This document shows positions 53,731-64,000 of a stretch of DNA of 64,000 bases, piece after piece. This stretch comes from Anolis sagrei (taxonomy: Eukaryota > Chordata > Lepidosauria > Squamata > Anolidae): contig NC_090023.1 in assembly GCF_037176765.1 (NCBI RefSeq), positions 9,566,042 to 9,630,041 on the forward strand, in the 5' to 3' direction. Every line of letters begins with the position of its first letter. Position 1 is the first letter of the stretch. A model generated the notes under the pieces. The model was given only the letters and a program-made list of their open reading frames with translations. It did not search any database and was not told where the DNA came from. The position numbers and the translations under genes are program-made.

Positions 53731-54205
53731 AGAATCATAGAATCAAAGAGTTGGAAGAGACCTCCTGGGCCATCCAGTCCAACCCCTTTCTGCCAAGAAG
53801 CAGGAATATTGCATTCAAATCACCCCTGACAGATGGCCATCCAGCCTCTGTTTAAAAGCTTCCAAAGAAGGAGCCTCCACCACACCCCGGGGCAGAGAGT
53901 TCCACTGCTGAACGGCTCTCACAGTCAGGAAGTTCTTCCTCATGTTCAGATGGAATCTCCTCTCTTGTACTTTGCAGCCATTGTTCCGCGTCCTAGTCTC
54001 CAGGGAAGCAGAAAACAAGCTTGCTCCCTCCTCCCTGTGGCTTCCTCTCACATATTTATACATGGTTATGATATCTCTTCTCAGCCTTCTCTTCTTCAGG
54101 CTAAACATGCCCAGCTCCTTAAGCCGCTCCTCATAGGGCTTGATCTCCAGACCCTTGATCATTTTAGTCGCCGTCCTCTGGACACATTCCAGCTTGTCCA
54201 TATTT
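53731..54205 (-). mobile_element. CR1 LINE 3' end
   Basis: 143-codon minus frame: [20 protein letters not shown] ... [20 protein letters not shown]. It ends in ATAGAATC repeats. Confidence 0.9.
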
Positions 54206-54279
54206 ATGACAAAATTATCTTGGAATCCAATGTGCCTCCGGTGCATAAAGGGCAGAATCTAATATTCCTTGGACATTCA

Positions 54280-54534
<255 letters not shown>

Positions 54535-54556
54535 TCAACATTCACTGGGCTTAGGG

Positions 54557-54682
54557 CAGGCATGGGCAAACTTGGGCCTTCCAGGTGTTTTGGACTTCAA
54601 CTCCCACAATTCCAATTGGCTGTTAAGAATTTTGGGAGTCGAAGGCCAAAACACCTGGAGGGCCAAGGTTTGTCCAGGGTTG
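54557..54682. mobile_element. Palindromic hAT-like MITE, diverged copy
   Basis: CAGGCATGGGCAAACTTGGG and, inverted, ACACCTGGAGGGCCAAGGTT; same family as 5536-5669. Confidence 0.65.
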
Positions 54683-54752
54683 GTCTATCCCTTCAATAAG
54701 CTACAAAAAGGAATGAAACTCAAGCTAAACACTGATGTTCATCTTTAGGTGA

Positions 54753-55010
54753 GGAGCCCCTGGTGGCAAAGTGGGCTAAACCCATGTGCCGGCAGGACTG
54801 AAGACCGACAGGTCGCAGGTTCGAATCCAGGGAGAGGCGGATGAGCTCCCTCTATCAACTCCAGCTCCTCATGTGGGGACATGAGAGAAGCCTCCCACAA
54901 GGATGGTAAAACATCAAACATCTGGGCATCCCCTGGGCAATGTCCTTGCAGATGGGAAATTCTCTCACACCAGAAGTGACTTGCAGTTTCTCAAGTCGCT
55001 CCTGACACAA
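54753..55010 (+). mobile_element. tRNA-derived SINE (Anolis ACA type), copy 5
   Basis: GAGCCCCTGGTGGCAAAGTG, B-box GGTCGCAGGTTCGAATCC, ending AGTCGCTCCTGACACAA with (TTA)n. Confidence 0.88.
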
Positions 55011-55031
55011 TTATTATTATTATTATTATTA

Positions 55032-55795
55032 GGATGCTTGCCATAGACGCAGGCGAAACGTCCAGGAGAGAATGCCTCTAGACCAGTGTTTCTCAAGCTG
55101 GGGGTCGGGAACCCTGGGGGGGGTCACGATGGGGTGTTGGAGGGGTCACCAAAGACCATCAGGATACACAGTATTTTCTGCTGGTCATGGGAGTTCTGTG
55201 TGGGAAGTCTATCGTTGGCAGGGTTCAGAATGCTCTCTAATTGTAGGTGAACTATAAATCCCAGCAATTACAATTCCCAGATGTCAAAGTCTATTTTCCC
55301 CAAACTCCCAACAGTGTTCACATTTGGGCATATTGAGTATTCGTGCCAAGTTTAGTCCAGATCTATCATTGTTTGAGTCCACAGTGCTTTCTGAAGATAG
55401 GTGAACTACAACTCCCAAACGCAAAGCCAATGCTCACCTAACCCTTTCATTATTTTTTGCTGGTCATGGGCATTCTGTGTGCCAAGTTTGGGTCAATTCC
55501 ATCTCTGGTGGAGTTCAGAATGTTCTTTGATTATAGGTGAACTATAAATCCCAGCAACTACAACTCCCAAGGTCCAGAGAATGAAAATACATCCTGACTA
55601 CCAGGTATTTACATGACGATTCATAACAGTAGTAAAATTCCAGTTATGAAGTAGCAACGAAAACAATTTTAGGGTTGGAGATCATCACAACGTGAGGAAC
55701 TATATAAAGGGGTCGCGGCGTTAGGAAGGTTAAAAACCACTGCTCTAGACCATGGCCATATAGCCCAAGAAAACCTACAACAACCCTATTATTAT
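55032..55795 (-). mobile_element. Penelope-type terminal repeat split by a hAT
   Basis: AGGATGCTTGCCATAGACGC...GAATGCCTCTAGAC on the left (to 55083) and CATGGCCATATAGCCC...CCTACAACAACCC on the right (from 55751). Confidence 0.8.
55084..55742. mobile_element. SPIN-like hAT element, 659 bp, perfect 8-bp duplication
   Basis: Ends CAGTGTTTCTCAAGCTGGGG and GGTTAAAAACCACTG, flanked by CTCTAGAC on both sides (55076-55083 and 55743-55750). The interior has two shared modules and the SPIN-like end ACGATTCATAACAGTAG. Confidence 0.9.
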
Positions 55796-55837
55796 TATTA
55801 TTATCATCATTAATAATCAATTATATGCAGTCTCTCA

Positions 55838-56516
<679 letters not shown>

Positions 56517-56990
56517 CCTGGTTGTGACACAACTGGTTGGGAATCAGCAGCATTAAAATCACTACTGACCAAAAGATCATGAGTTCAAAGCCAGCCTGGG
56601 TCGGAGTAAGCTCCCAACTATTTGTCTAGCTTGCTGTCGACCTTGGCAGCCCGAAAGACAGTTGCATCTGTTAAGTAAGAAATTTAGGGACCACTTATGC
56701 GAGGAAGCTAATTTAACCAATTTACAATGCCATAAAACTCTCCAGCAGCGTGCAAAAGAAAGAGGAAGTACTCCATCGGTGTCACAAGTGGATGGTGAAG
56801 CGGCAGCTCCCCCGGTGGCTGGAATTCAAAGCATATCCTCATGAAGCTGGAAAGTTAAATAGCCTCTGTGTGTCTGTCTATATATGTGGTGTGTCTATGG
56901 CATTGAATGTTTACCATGTATATGTGCATTGTGATCCACCCTGAGTCCCCTGCGGGGTGAGAAGGGCAGAATATAAATACTGTAAATACT
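56517..56990 (+). mobile_element. tRNA-derived core-type SINE
   Basis: Copy from GCCTGGTTGTGACACAACTG to GTGAGAAGGGCAGAATATAA. It is a second empty site for the Helitron at 40661. Confidence 0.8.
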
Positions 56991-57262
56991 ATTCATGAGT
57001 GCATAAGTACCTTAATTCTCAGTAATTTCCAATCTTGCAGCAGTACAAAAAAGTGCCATCCGTTTTTATAATTTAACACCTCAGTCACAAAAGATGGAGA
57101 GAGGAAGTATTTTTGGATCGACTGGAATTGGCTGGTTTATACTTATTATTAGAAGTGCCTTTTATATTCTGAGAAATGTCACAATCTGTCTTCCTCAGGA
57201 AGTCTGGAAGGCACACCTTATCCATCCATCAGGAAAACTTCGGGATGCTGATGGATAGTTCA

Positions 57263-58374
<1,112 letters not shown>

Positions 58375-59410
58375 AGAACTGTCCTTGGACAGTTCACATA
58401 AACACGGGATTTCAAAAAAACCCATAGAAAAAAATCACAAGGGGCCAAATCTGGAGAGCGAGCCGGCCACTCCAAATCCCCTCTAATTGAGATAAGGCGC
58501 TCTGGGAAGTGTTCCCTCAAAATAGCCATCGATGCTCTCAAAGTGTGTGCAGTTGCACCGTCTTGTTGGAACCAAATGTCCCCTAAGTCCAACCCATCTA
58601 GCCGTGGGGGGGGGGAGGGGGAATCCTGTAACATGTTTACATACTGGTCCGAATTCACTGTCACTGCGACTTCATTTTCCTCAAAGACCCAGGGACCAAT
58701 AATTCCAGTTGAGGGAATGGCCCACCACACTGTGATTTTAGGTGAATGCAAAGACCTTGGATGCCATTCTCGAGGATTGTTGTCAGTCCAGTAGCACATG
58801 TTTTGTTTGTTGACGGATCCAAACAAATGAAAATGGGCTTCATCACTAAAAAAAAAACCAAATAGCGTCCTCAGGAACAACTTCGAGAAGAACCTCACAT
58901 ACGTTCCTCCGAGAATTGAAGTCACATTCAGAAAGTTCCTGCACAATTGCCATCTTGTAAGGATGGAAATGAAGATCATAATGAAGAAGTCTCCTCACAG
59001 AACGATCGGAAAGTCCAAGGGCAGGCGCATGTTTGCGCGCAGAACGCCGTGGTGATCGCAACATTGAAGCTCTCACTGCCTCAAAGTTCTCAGGTGATCT
59101 CATGGGCCGAGGGACTCCAGTTCTTCGTCTTGTCGCACTTGCAGTTTGTCTTAATGTAGTGACCCACGTCACAATTGATTTCTGGTCCGGGACAGGGGCC
59201 AATGGGGCTAAATTAAAGCCATTCCGAAAGGCACGCTGGGTTGCGATCACAGAATATCCGCTCAAAAAGTAAGCCTCAATGGCAAAAGCACACTTCTCAC
59301 TGTTCCAATGCATGATGGCGACTGTGTCAGGACAAAACTTTATACTCCCGCCTCTCGAATGAGACCACTAGCACTCCGCTACGGCTTCAACTGACTGAAT
59401 GGCGCACATT
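58375..59410 (-). mobile_element. Tc1/mariner transposon, DD41D-type transposase, one end lost
   Basis: Minus strand. The first frame (58846-59313) has the helix-turn-helix part: MHWNSEKCAFAIEAYFLSGY ... GLSDRSVRRLLHYDLHFHPY. A second frame (to about 58379) has SDEAHFHLFGSVNKQNMCYW, DIWFQQDGATAHT and PARSPDLAPCDFFLW. By my count 41 residues separate the second and third catalytic Asp. The two frames overlap with a shift near an A-run at 58847-58857, so the copy is inactive. The C-terminal end and its inverted repeat are missing where CR1 starts. Confidence 0.85.
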
Positions 59411-59432
59411 TTTAAAAAGTCCTCTGAAATAC

Positions 59433-59550
59433 AGCCTACAGCACCTAGTATTCCTTGGTGGTCTCCCATCCAAGTACAAACCAGGGCCAACCCTGCTTAG
59501 CATCCAAGATCAGACAAGATCTGGTTCCTTCAGAGTATGTAGGGTAATAA
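59433..59550 (-). pseudogene. 5S rRNA pseudogene or 5S-derived SINE head
   Basis: Plus-strand AGCCTACAGCACCTAGTATT, GGTCTCCCATCCAAGTACAA and CAACCCTGCTTAGCATCCAA are the reverse complement of the 3' two thirds of vertebrate 5S rRNA with scattered changes. The 5' part is more diverged. Internal-promoter box C region is damaged, so it is unlikely to be functional. Confidence 0.85.
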
Positions 59551-59905
59551 ATGACTATATTCTAGCTCAACAAAATCTAAGTATCTCCTGAGCACAGGTC
59601 TATCTCACCTGTCTCTCTTAACATGAGGCACTCAGGATAGGTTTTGTAAAAGCTCAAGTAATTAATAAAACAAAACTCTACGGAATAAGCTGTAATTTTA
59701 AAACGGCAGCATGGAGAGAAGAGAAACGGCTCCAGGAACAGCCAGAGGGAGAGAGTTCAATCTCTGCACCTCGGAGGATCTGAACACAGTCGTGTTTCTG
59801 GCAAAGGAGTCGACTCAGCATCCTTTCAGCTCCGGTCTCAGTGGGAAAGGAAAAAGAGAAATGATTCAGAGCAGCTCAGATCTCACTTCAGAAAGAGGAT
59901 GAGCC
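59551..59905. other. PAK1 intron, no feature recognised
   Basis: A 63-codon frame (59711-59902) is unsupported. Confidence 0.4.
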
Positions 59906-60071
59906 AAACGTGGCTGCGTGTCTGCAACACTGCAAGGAGGGGACATTGTCATTGGGGGCTGTGACCTTATGGTCACTATCTTCTCAACAAACGTGGCTGC
60001 AACACTGCAAGGAGAGGGCATTGTCATCATGGGGCTGTGACCTTATGGTCACTACCATCTTCTCGACAGAC
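59906..60071. repeat. 83-bp tandem duplication
   Basis: AAACGTGGCTGC...GACCTTATGGTCACTA starts at 59906 and again at 59989, with small indels between units. Confidence 0.85.
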
Positions 60072-60134
60072 TTTAGTTGTAGTTAGGGTGGAGATACATT
60101 ATGTGAGTAGCCTTGAACACATATAAATAATGTG

Positions 60135-60672
60135 TTGTCGAAGGCTTTCATGGCCGGAATCATTGGGTTGTTGTAGGTTTTTCGGGCTGTATGGCCATGT
60201 TCTACAAGCATTCTCTCCTGATGTTTCACCTGCATCTATTGCAGGCATCCTCAGAGATTGTGAGGTCTTTTGAAAACTAGGAAAATTGGGTTTATGTATT
60301 TGTGGAAAGTTCTGGGTGGGAGAAAGGACTTGTCTGTTGGAGCTAGGTGTGAATGTTTCCATTGGCTACATTGATTAGCATTTGACGGCCTGGCAGTTTT
60401 TAGGTGTGGCTTGTTATTACCTTGGAAATTCTTTGTTGAGGTGATTAGTTGTTCCTGATTATTTCTTGTCTGGAGTTCCCCTATGTTTGGTTTTTGTTCT
60501 CTATTTACTGTTATAATTTTAGAGTTTTTTTAAATACTGGTAGCCAGATTTTGTTCATTATCATGGTTTCCTCCTTTCTGTTTAAATTGTCCACATGCTT
60601 GTAGATTTCAATGGCTTCTCTGTGTTGCCTGACATGGTGGTTGTGAGAGTGATCCAGCATTTCTGTGTTCTC
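60135..60672 (-). mobile_element. Penelope-like element 3' end, 538 bp
   Basis: Flanked by the perfect 10-bp duplication AAATAATGTG (60125-60134 and 60673-60682). On the minus strand it begins in the coding end (REAIEIYKHVDNLNRKEE), passes a UTR and finishes with the terminal repeat. It gives the best link between the palindromic elements and a Penelope source. Confidence 0.88.
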
Positions 60673-60691
60673 AAATAATGTGCTATTATAA

Positions 60692-61352
60692 AGATCTTGG
60701 GAATCCCCGGGGACAAGTTAAACATGAGCCAACAATGTGATGTGGTGGCTAAAAACGAAAATGGGATTTTGGCCTGCATCAAGTGGAGTCTAGTGCCTAG
60801 ATCCAGGGAAGTCATGCTACCCTCTATTGTGTCTTGGTCAGACCACACCTGGAATCACACTGAGTCCAATTCTGGGCACCGCAATTGAAGGGAGATGTTG
60901 ACTTGAAGCTGGAAGGTATCCAGGGGAGGGCGACTAAAATAATCATGGGTCTAGAGAACAATCCCTATGAGGAGCGGCTTAAAGAGGTGGGCTGTCAGAG
61001 AAGGCTGACAGGAGACATGATGGTCATGTATAAATATGTGAGAGGAAGTCATAGGGAGGAGGGAGCAAGCTTGTTTTCTGCTTCCATGGAGATTAGGACA
61101 AGGAACAATGGCTTCAAACTACAAGACAGGAGATTCCATCTGAACATGAGGAAGAACTTCAGCAGTGGAACTCTCAGCCGTTCAGCAGTGGAACTCTCTG
61201 CCCCGGAGTGTGGTGGAGGCTCCTTTTTTGGAAGCTTTTAAACAGAGGCTGGGTGGCCATCTGTCAGGGGTGATTTGAATGCAATATTCCTGCTTCTTGG
61301 TAGGGGGTTGGATTGGATGGCCCATGAGGTCTCTTCTAACTCTAGGATTCTG
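60692..61352 (+). mobile_element. CR1 LINE 3' part
   Basis: [40 protein letters not shown] and the usual end; short duplication of CAGCAGTGGAACTCTC near 61160-61195. Confidence 0.88.
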
Positions 61353-61369
61353 ATTCTGTTGCAAAATCA

Positions 61370-61690
61370 GTAGACCGGAGGTTTAGCACAGCTGGTAAAT
61401 CACCACGAGATGCAGAGCCAACCTCAAGAAATGGGGCTACAAAGTGGAATCCACAACATGCAAGTGTGGAGAAGAGCAAACCACTGACCACCTGCTGCAA
61501 TGCAACCTGAGCCCTGCCACATGCACAATAGAGGACCTCCTTGCGGCAACACCAGAGGCACTCCAAGTGGCCAGATACTGGTCAAAGGACATTTAATCAA
61601 CTACCATGCTTGCAAACTCTGTTTTGTCTGTTTGTTAAAAAATGGTTAAAAATGTAATACAATTGTCTGGTTGATACTGACACAATAAAT
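61370..61690 (+). mobile_element. LINE 3' end (ANLKKWGY...CKCGE type)
   Basis: ANLKKWGYKVESTTCKCGEE, QTTDHLLQCNLSPATCTIED, LLAATPEALQVARYWSKDI*, then the tail with (AAAT)n. The most complete copy of this family. Confidence 0.75.
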
Positions 61691-61695
61691 AAAAA

Positions 61696-63000
61696 TCAAC
61701 AATTATAAGATCTATCAACCAAAAGGTTGCAAATTCGAAGCCCTGGGTTGGCATGAGCTGCCAACTGTGAGCCTAGCTCATTGTGCTGGTACATCTGTAC
61801 CAGGAGCTCCAACTTTAATTTCTTTCTATTAAGTATTTGTATGCATTCCAAAGTTTCAGGGATTCTGCAAAAAGGTGGCTTCCTTTGGTTTGCAGACATA
61901 GGGCAAGCCATCTGTCTATCATTGTTAAGTTTGGATCCGCCCCTTCTCCCAGGGAGATGGGAAGGGAAGAGGGGGCCATTTTTTGTTAGTCTTAGTGAGG
62001 AAAGCTAAGTTTGAGGATGTGGACAAGCTTCACCTGCAGAAAAGCTTCATTTCTCAGGACATTCCGGGGGGAAATTCCCAAAGCTCTGGCTGGGAGCTTG
62101 CAGCCTCTCAGCCTTACAGCATCTGAGGGAAACAGCCCTAAAGTCTTAAAGAAATTCCAGAGGGAAAACAGCTTTACAGACCCAAAGAACTCCAGCTGGA
62201 GAATCTACAAGCTTTGCCTGGTAGGTTTACTCGGTACCAAGACGCCGTTTGGAATCGGTAGTAGATCCCACACCAACAAAACTTAGATAACAGACAGCCT
62301 GGGAGAGGTTAAAAAAGGGTTTTCCTCACAAAGTATAAGAACAATTAACAAAGACAGTTGCCTGTCCCTTGTGGACAAGATTAAGGAAGCCACCAGTTGA
62401 TTTAAAGCCTTGAAGCATTTGTTTGACTCATTGAAGATTTGAGAAATATCTGTTGGATTTGTTCAATAATAAAGGACTTTGTTTAACCTTTCAAGCCATC
62501 TAAAGACCATTCCTTCAGGAAAATCCTTGAGGGCCTCTTTTGTGGCGCCCTGGCTTCCCGCTGGGCACAAGGTGCACGTCTTATTTCAAAAGACAATTAT
62601 TACAGGCCCAGTGTGTGACAGAACACTCATTGTTTACCTAAGTTATTCAAAAACAGCTTTAGCTGTAATTAGAGAAATTAGGCACTGCTAAAAGCAGGGG
62701 AGGTGTTTTATGATGCCATAAAAAATAAAATCAGAAAATGCTGGGCGACCAAAAAGAAGGAGGAAGTCCTAACAGCTCTTCGTCATAGCGGATAGAGCAA
62801 CAGCACCCCCTGGACTCTAGCCCAACCTTCCATGGCACCAAAAACAGCTGGACACAAAGTCGAAACCAACCACCTCTTTCTGTTCTGTCTGTGTATTGTC
62901 TAAACAAAGCGGCATTGAATGTTTGCCGTGGATGTGTACTGTGATCTGCTCTGAGTCCCCTTCAGGGTAAGAAGGGCGGAATATAAATAAAGTGTTGTTG
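61696..63000 (+). mobile_element. Core-type SINE split by a solo LTR
   Basis: The head (CAACCAAAAGGTTGCAAATT) lies at 61696-61781. Body and tail lie at 62631-63000 (GAGTCCCCTTCAGGGTAAGA, AATATAAATAAAG). Confidence 0.7.
61782..62625 (+). mobile_element. Solo LTR (family A), best-preserved copy
   Basis: 844 bp, TGTGCTGG...CAGAACA, flanked by the 5-bp duplication CTCAT (61777-61781 and 62626-62630). AATAATAAAGG at about 62465-62475 fits the polyadenylation signal. Solo, no internal region. Confidence 0.85.
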
Positions 63001-63699
63001 TTGTTGTTGCTATTATTTTGTGTGCAGAACTTTGAGAGACGTTCTGAGGTTCCACAATTAAGGCTGCCAAAATAAATGCAGAAATATTTATGCACTTGTG
63101 GTTACCTCTCACATGCTGTGCAAATGGAAGAAATCTAGATTTACCAATATTCATATATTTTAGCACAATTTTCTCGCTTATATATGCCTTGAATGTAAGC
63201 TACAGCCATAAATGCCAGATTTATAAGATGGGTGGAGGTCTCCATCCAATACTCAATGGTCCGCTGTCTGTTTTAAAAGCAGTATTTACTTGAAGCTGGA
63301 GATTTGTGCCAAGCTAACAAGACCTTACGGTCTTCCGAACAGGCTTGTCATTGTCAATGCAAAACTTTCCATCCTATTTAAGAAGTTGGTGAAATTATTA
63401 TGGGAGAGGTGTGACATTCTGTGGGAAACCGCTGGTCTTTCAAACCTTGTTGGCAGGACGGCTGGAGGAAAACATTTCTTGCAATGTTCAACCTACGGCT
63501 GGATATAGGGCTCATTTCGTTTAACGTTTCTAACTTAAAGGTATAGTACCCAAACAAGAGCCTCATTATTCTCCAGGTTGAAGCCTCTCCCATTAAGTAT
63601 ACAGAGCGTATAAATGTAAAACTTGGAAAATTTTGGAGGAGGAGGAGATGCCAAGTCCCAGAATCCTCACTGAACAACAGTAATTTGAGGAAAGCAGAA
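63001..63699. other. PAK1 intron, no feature recognised
   Basis: (TTG)n at 62994-63009, then unique-looking DNA. No kinase exon found. Confidence 0.5.
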
Positions 63700-64000
63700 G
63701 CATATAGGTCAGTGTTTAGGTCACTCTCTGGATGTAGGTGAACTACAACTCCAAAACTCAAGGTCAATGTCCACCAAACCCTTTCAGTATTTCTAGTTGG
63801 TCATGGGAGTTCGGTGTGCCAAGTTTGGTCGAATTCCATCCTTGGTGGAGTTCAGAGTGCTCTTTGATTGTAGGTGAACTATAAATCCCAGCAACTACAA
63901 CTCCCAAATGTCGAGGTCTGTTTTCCCCAAACTCCACCAGTGTTTACATTTGGGCATATTGAGTATTTGTGCCAATTCTGGTCCAGATCCATCATTGTTT
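63700..64000. mobile_element. Helitron/hAT shared module, running off the window
   Basis: TGGATGTAGGTGAACTACAA ... TTGTAGGTGAACTATAAATC ... CATTTGGGCATATTGAGTAT. The outer ends are not in the window. Confidence 0.7.

Overview
This is a stretch of vertebrate nuclear DNA, almost certainly from a squamate reptile and most like an iguanian lizard (Anolis or Sceloporus type). That is an inference from the repeats: Sauria-type tRNA SINEs with a Bov-B-like tail, a second Anolis-type tRNA SINE, CR1, L2 and R4/Dong LINEs, Penelope-like elements, SPIN-like hATs, non-autonomous Helitrons and very many (AAT)n runs. Genes have introns and all recognised genes lie on the minus strand.

Two spliced host genes and one single-exon gene can be read. 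The left third (positions 1967-24173) holds the 5' part of GDPD4: eight exons whose splice phases all agree, encoding an N-terminal cytosolic segment, about five membrane helices and the start of the glycerophosphodiesterase domain (HRG, PEN and ETD motifs). The rest of the enzyme lies beyond the left edge. The right end (50.3-57.4 kb) holds the last five coding exons and 3' UTR of PAK1, covering most of the kinase domain; its upstream exons lie beyond the right edge. GDPD4 and PAK1 lie side by side in the same order and orientation in mammals, so the synteny is conserved.

Between them, at 41449-42342, lies an intact uninterrupted 297-codon frame for a coiled-coil protein with a C-terminal membrane anchor, of TMCO5-like architecture. 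I do not know of a counterpart at this spot in mammals, and it may be a retrogene.

The rest is introns and intergenic DNA filled with transposons, many with readable target-site duplications, so a detailed insertion history can be reconstructed. Examples are solo LTRs inside hATs (12973-14106, 18699-19937), an LTR insertion inside another LTR and itself hit by an L2 (20505-23173), a Helitron inside a SINE with an exact A|T empty site (40661-41232), a hAT inside a Penelope-like fragment (55084-55742), and Penelope-like or CR1 insertions inside R4 LINEs. The most unusual class is a set of short palindromic elements made of two inverted Penelope-type termini, each able to form a near-hammerhead ribozyme core, inserted with 10-14 bp duplications (28523-28732, 35341-35580; related copies at 29667-29872 and 10085-10320).
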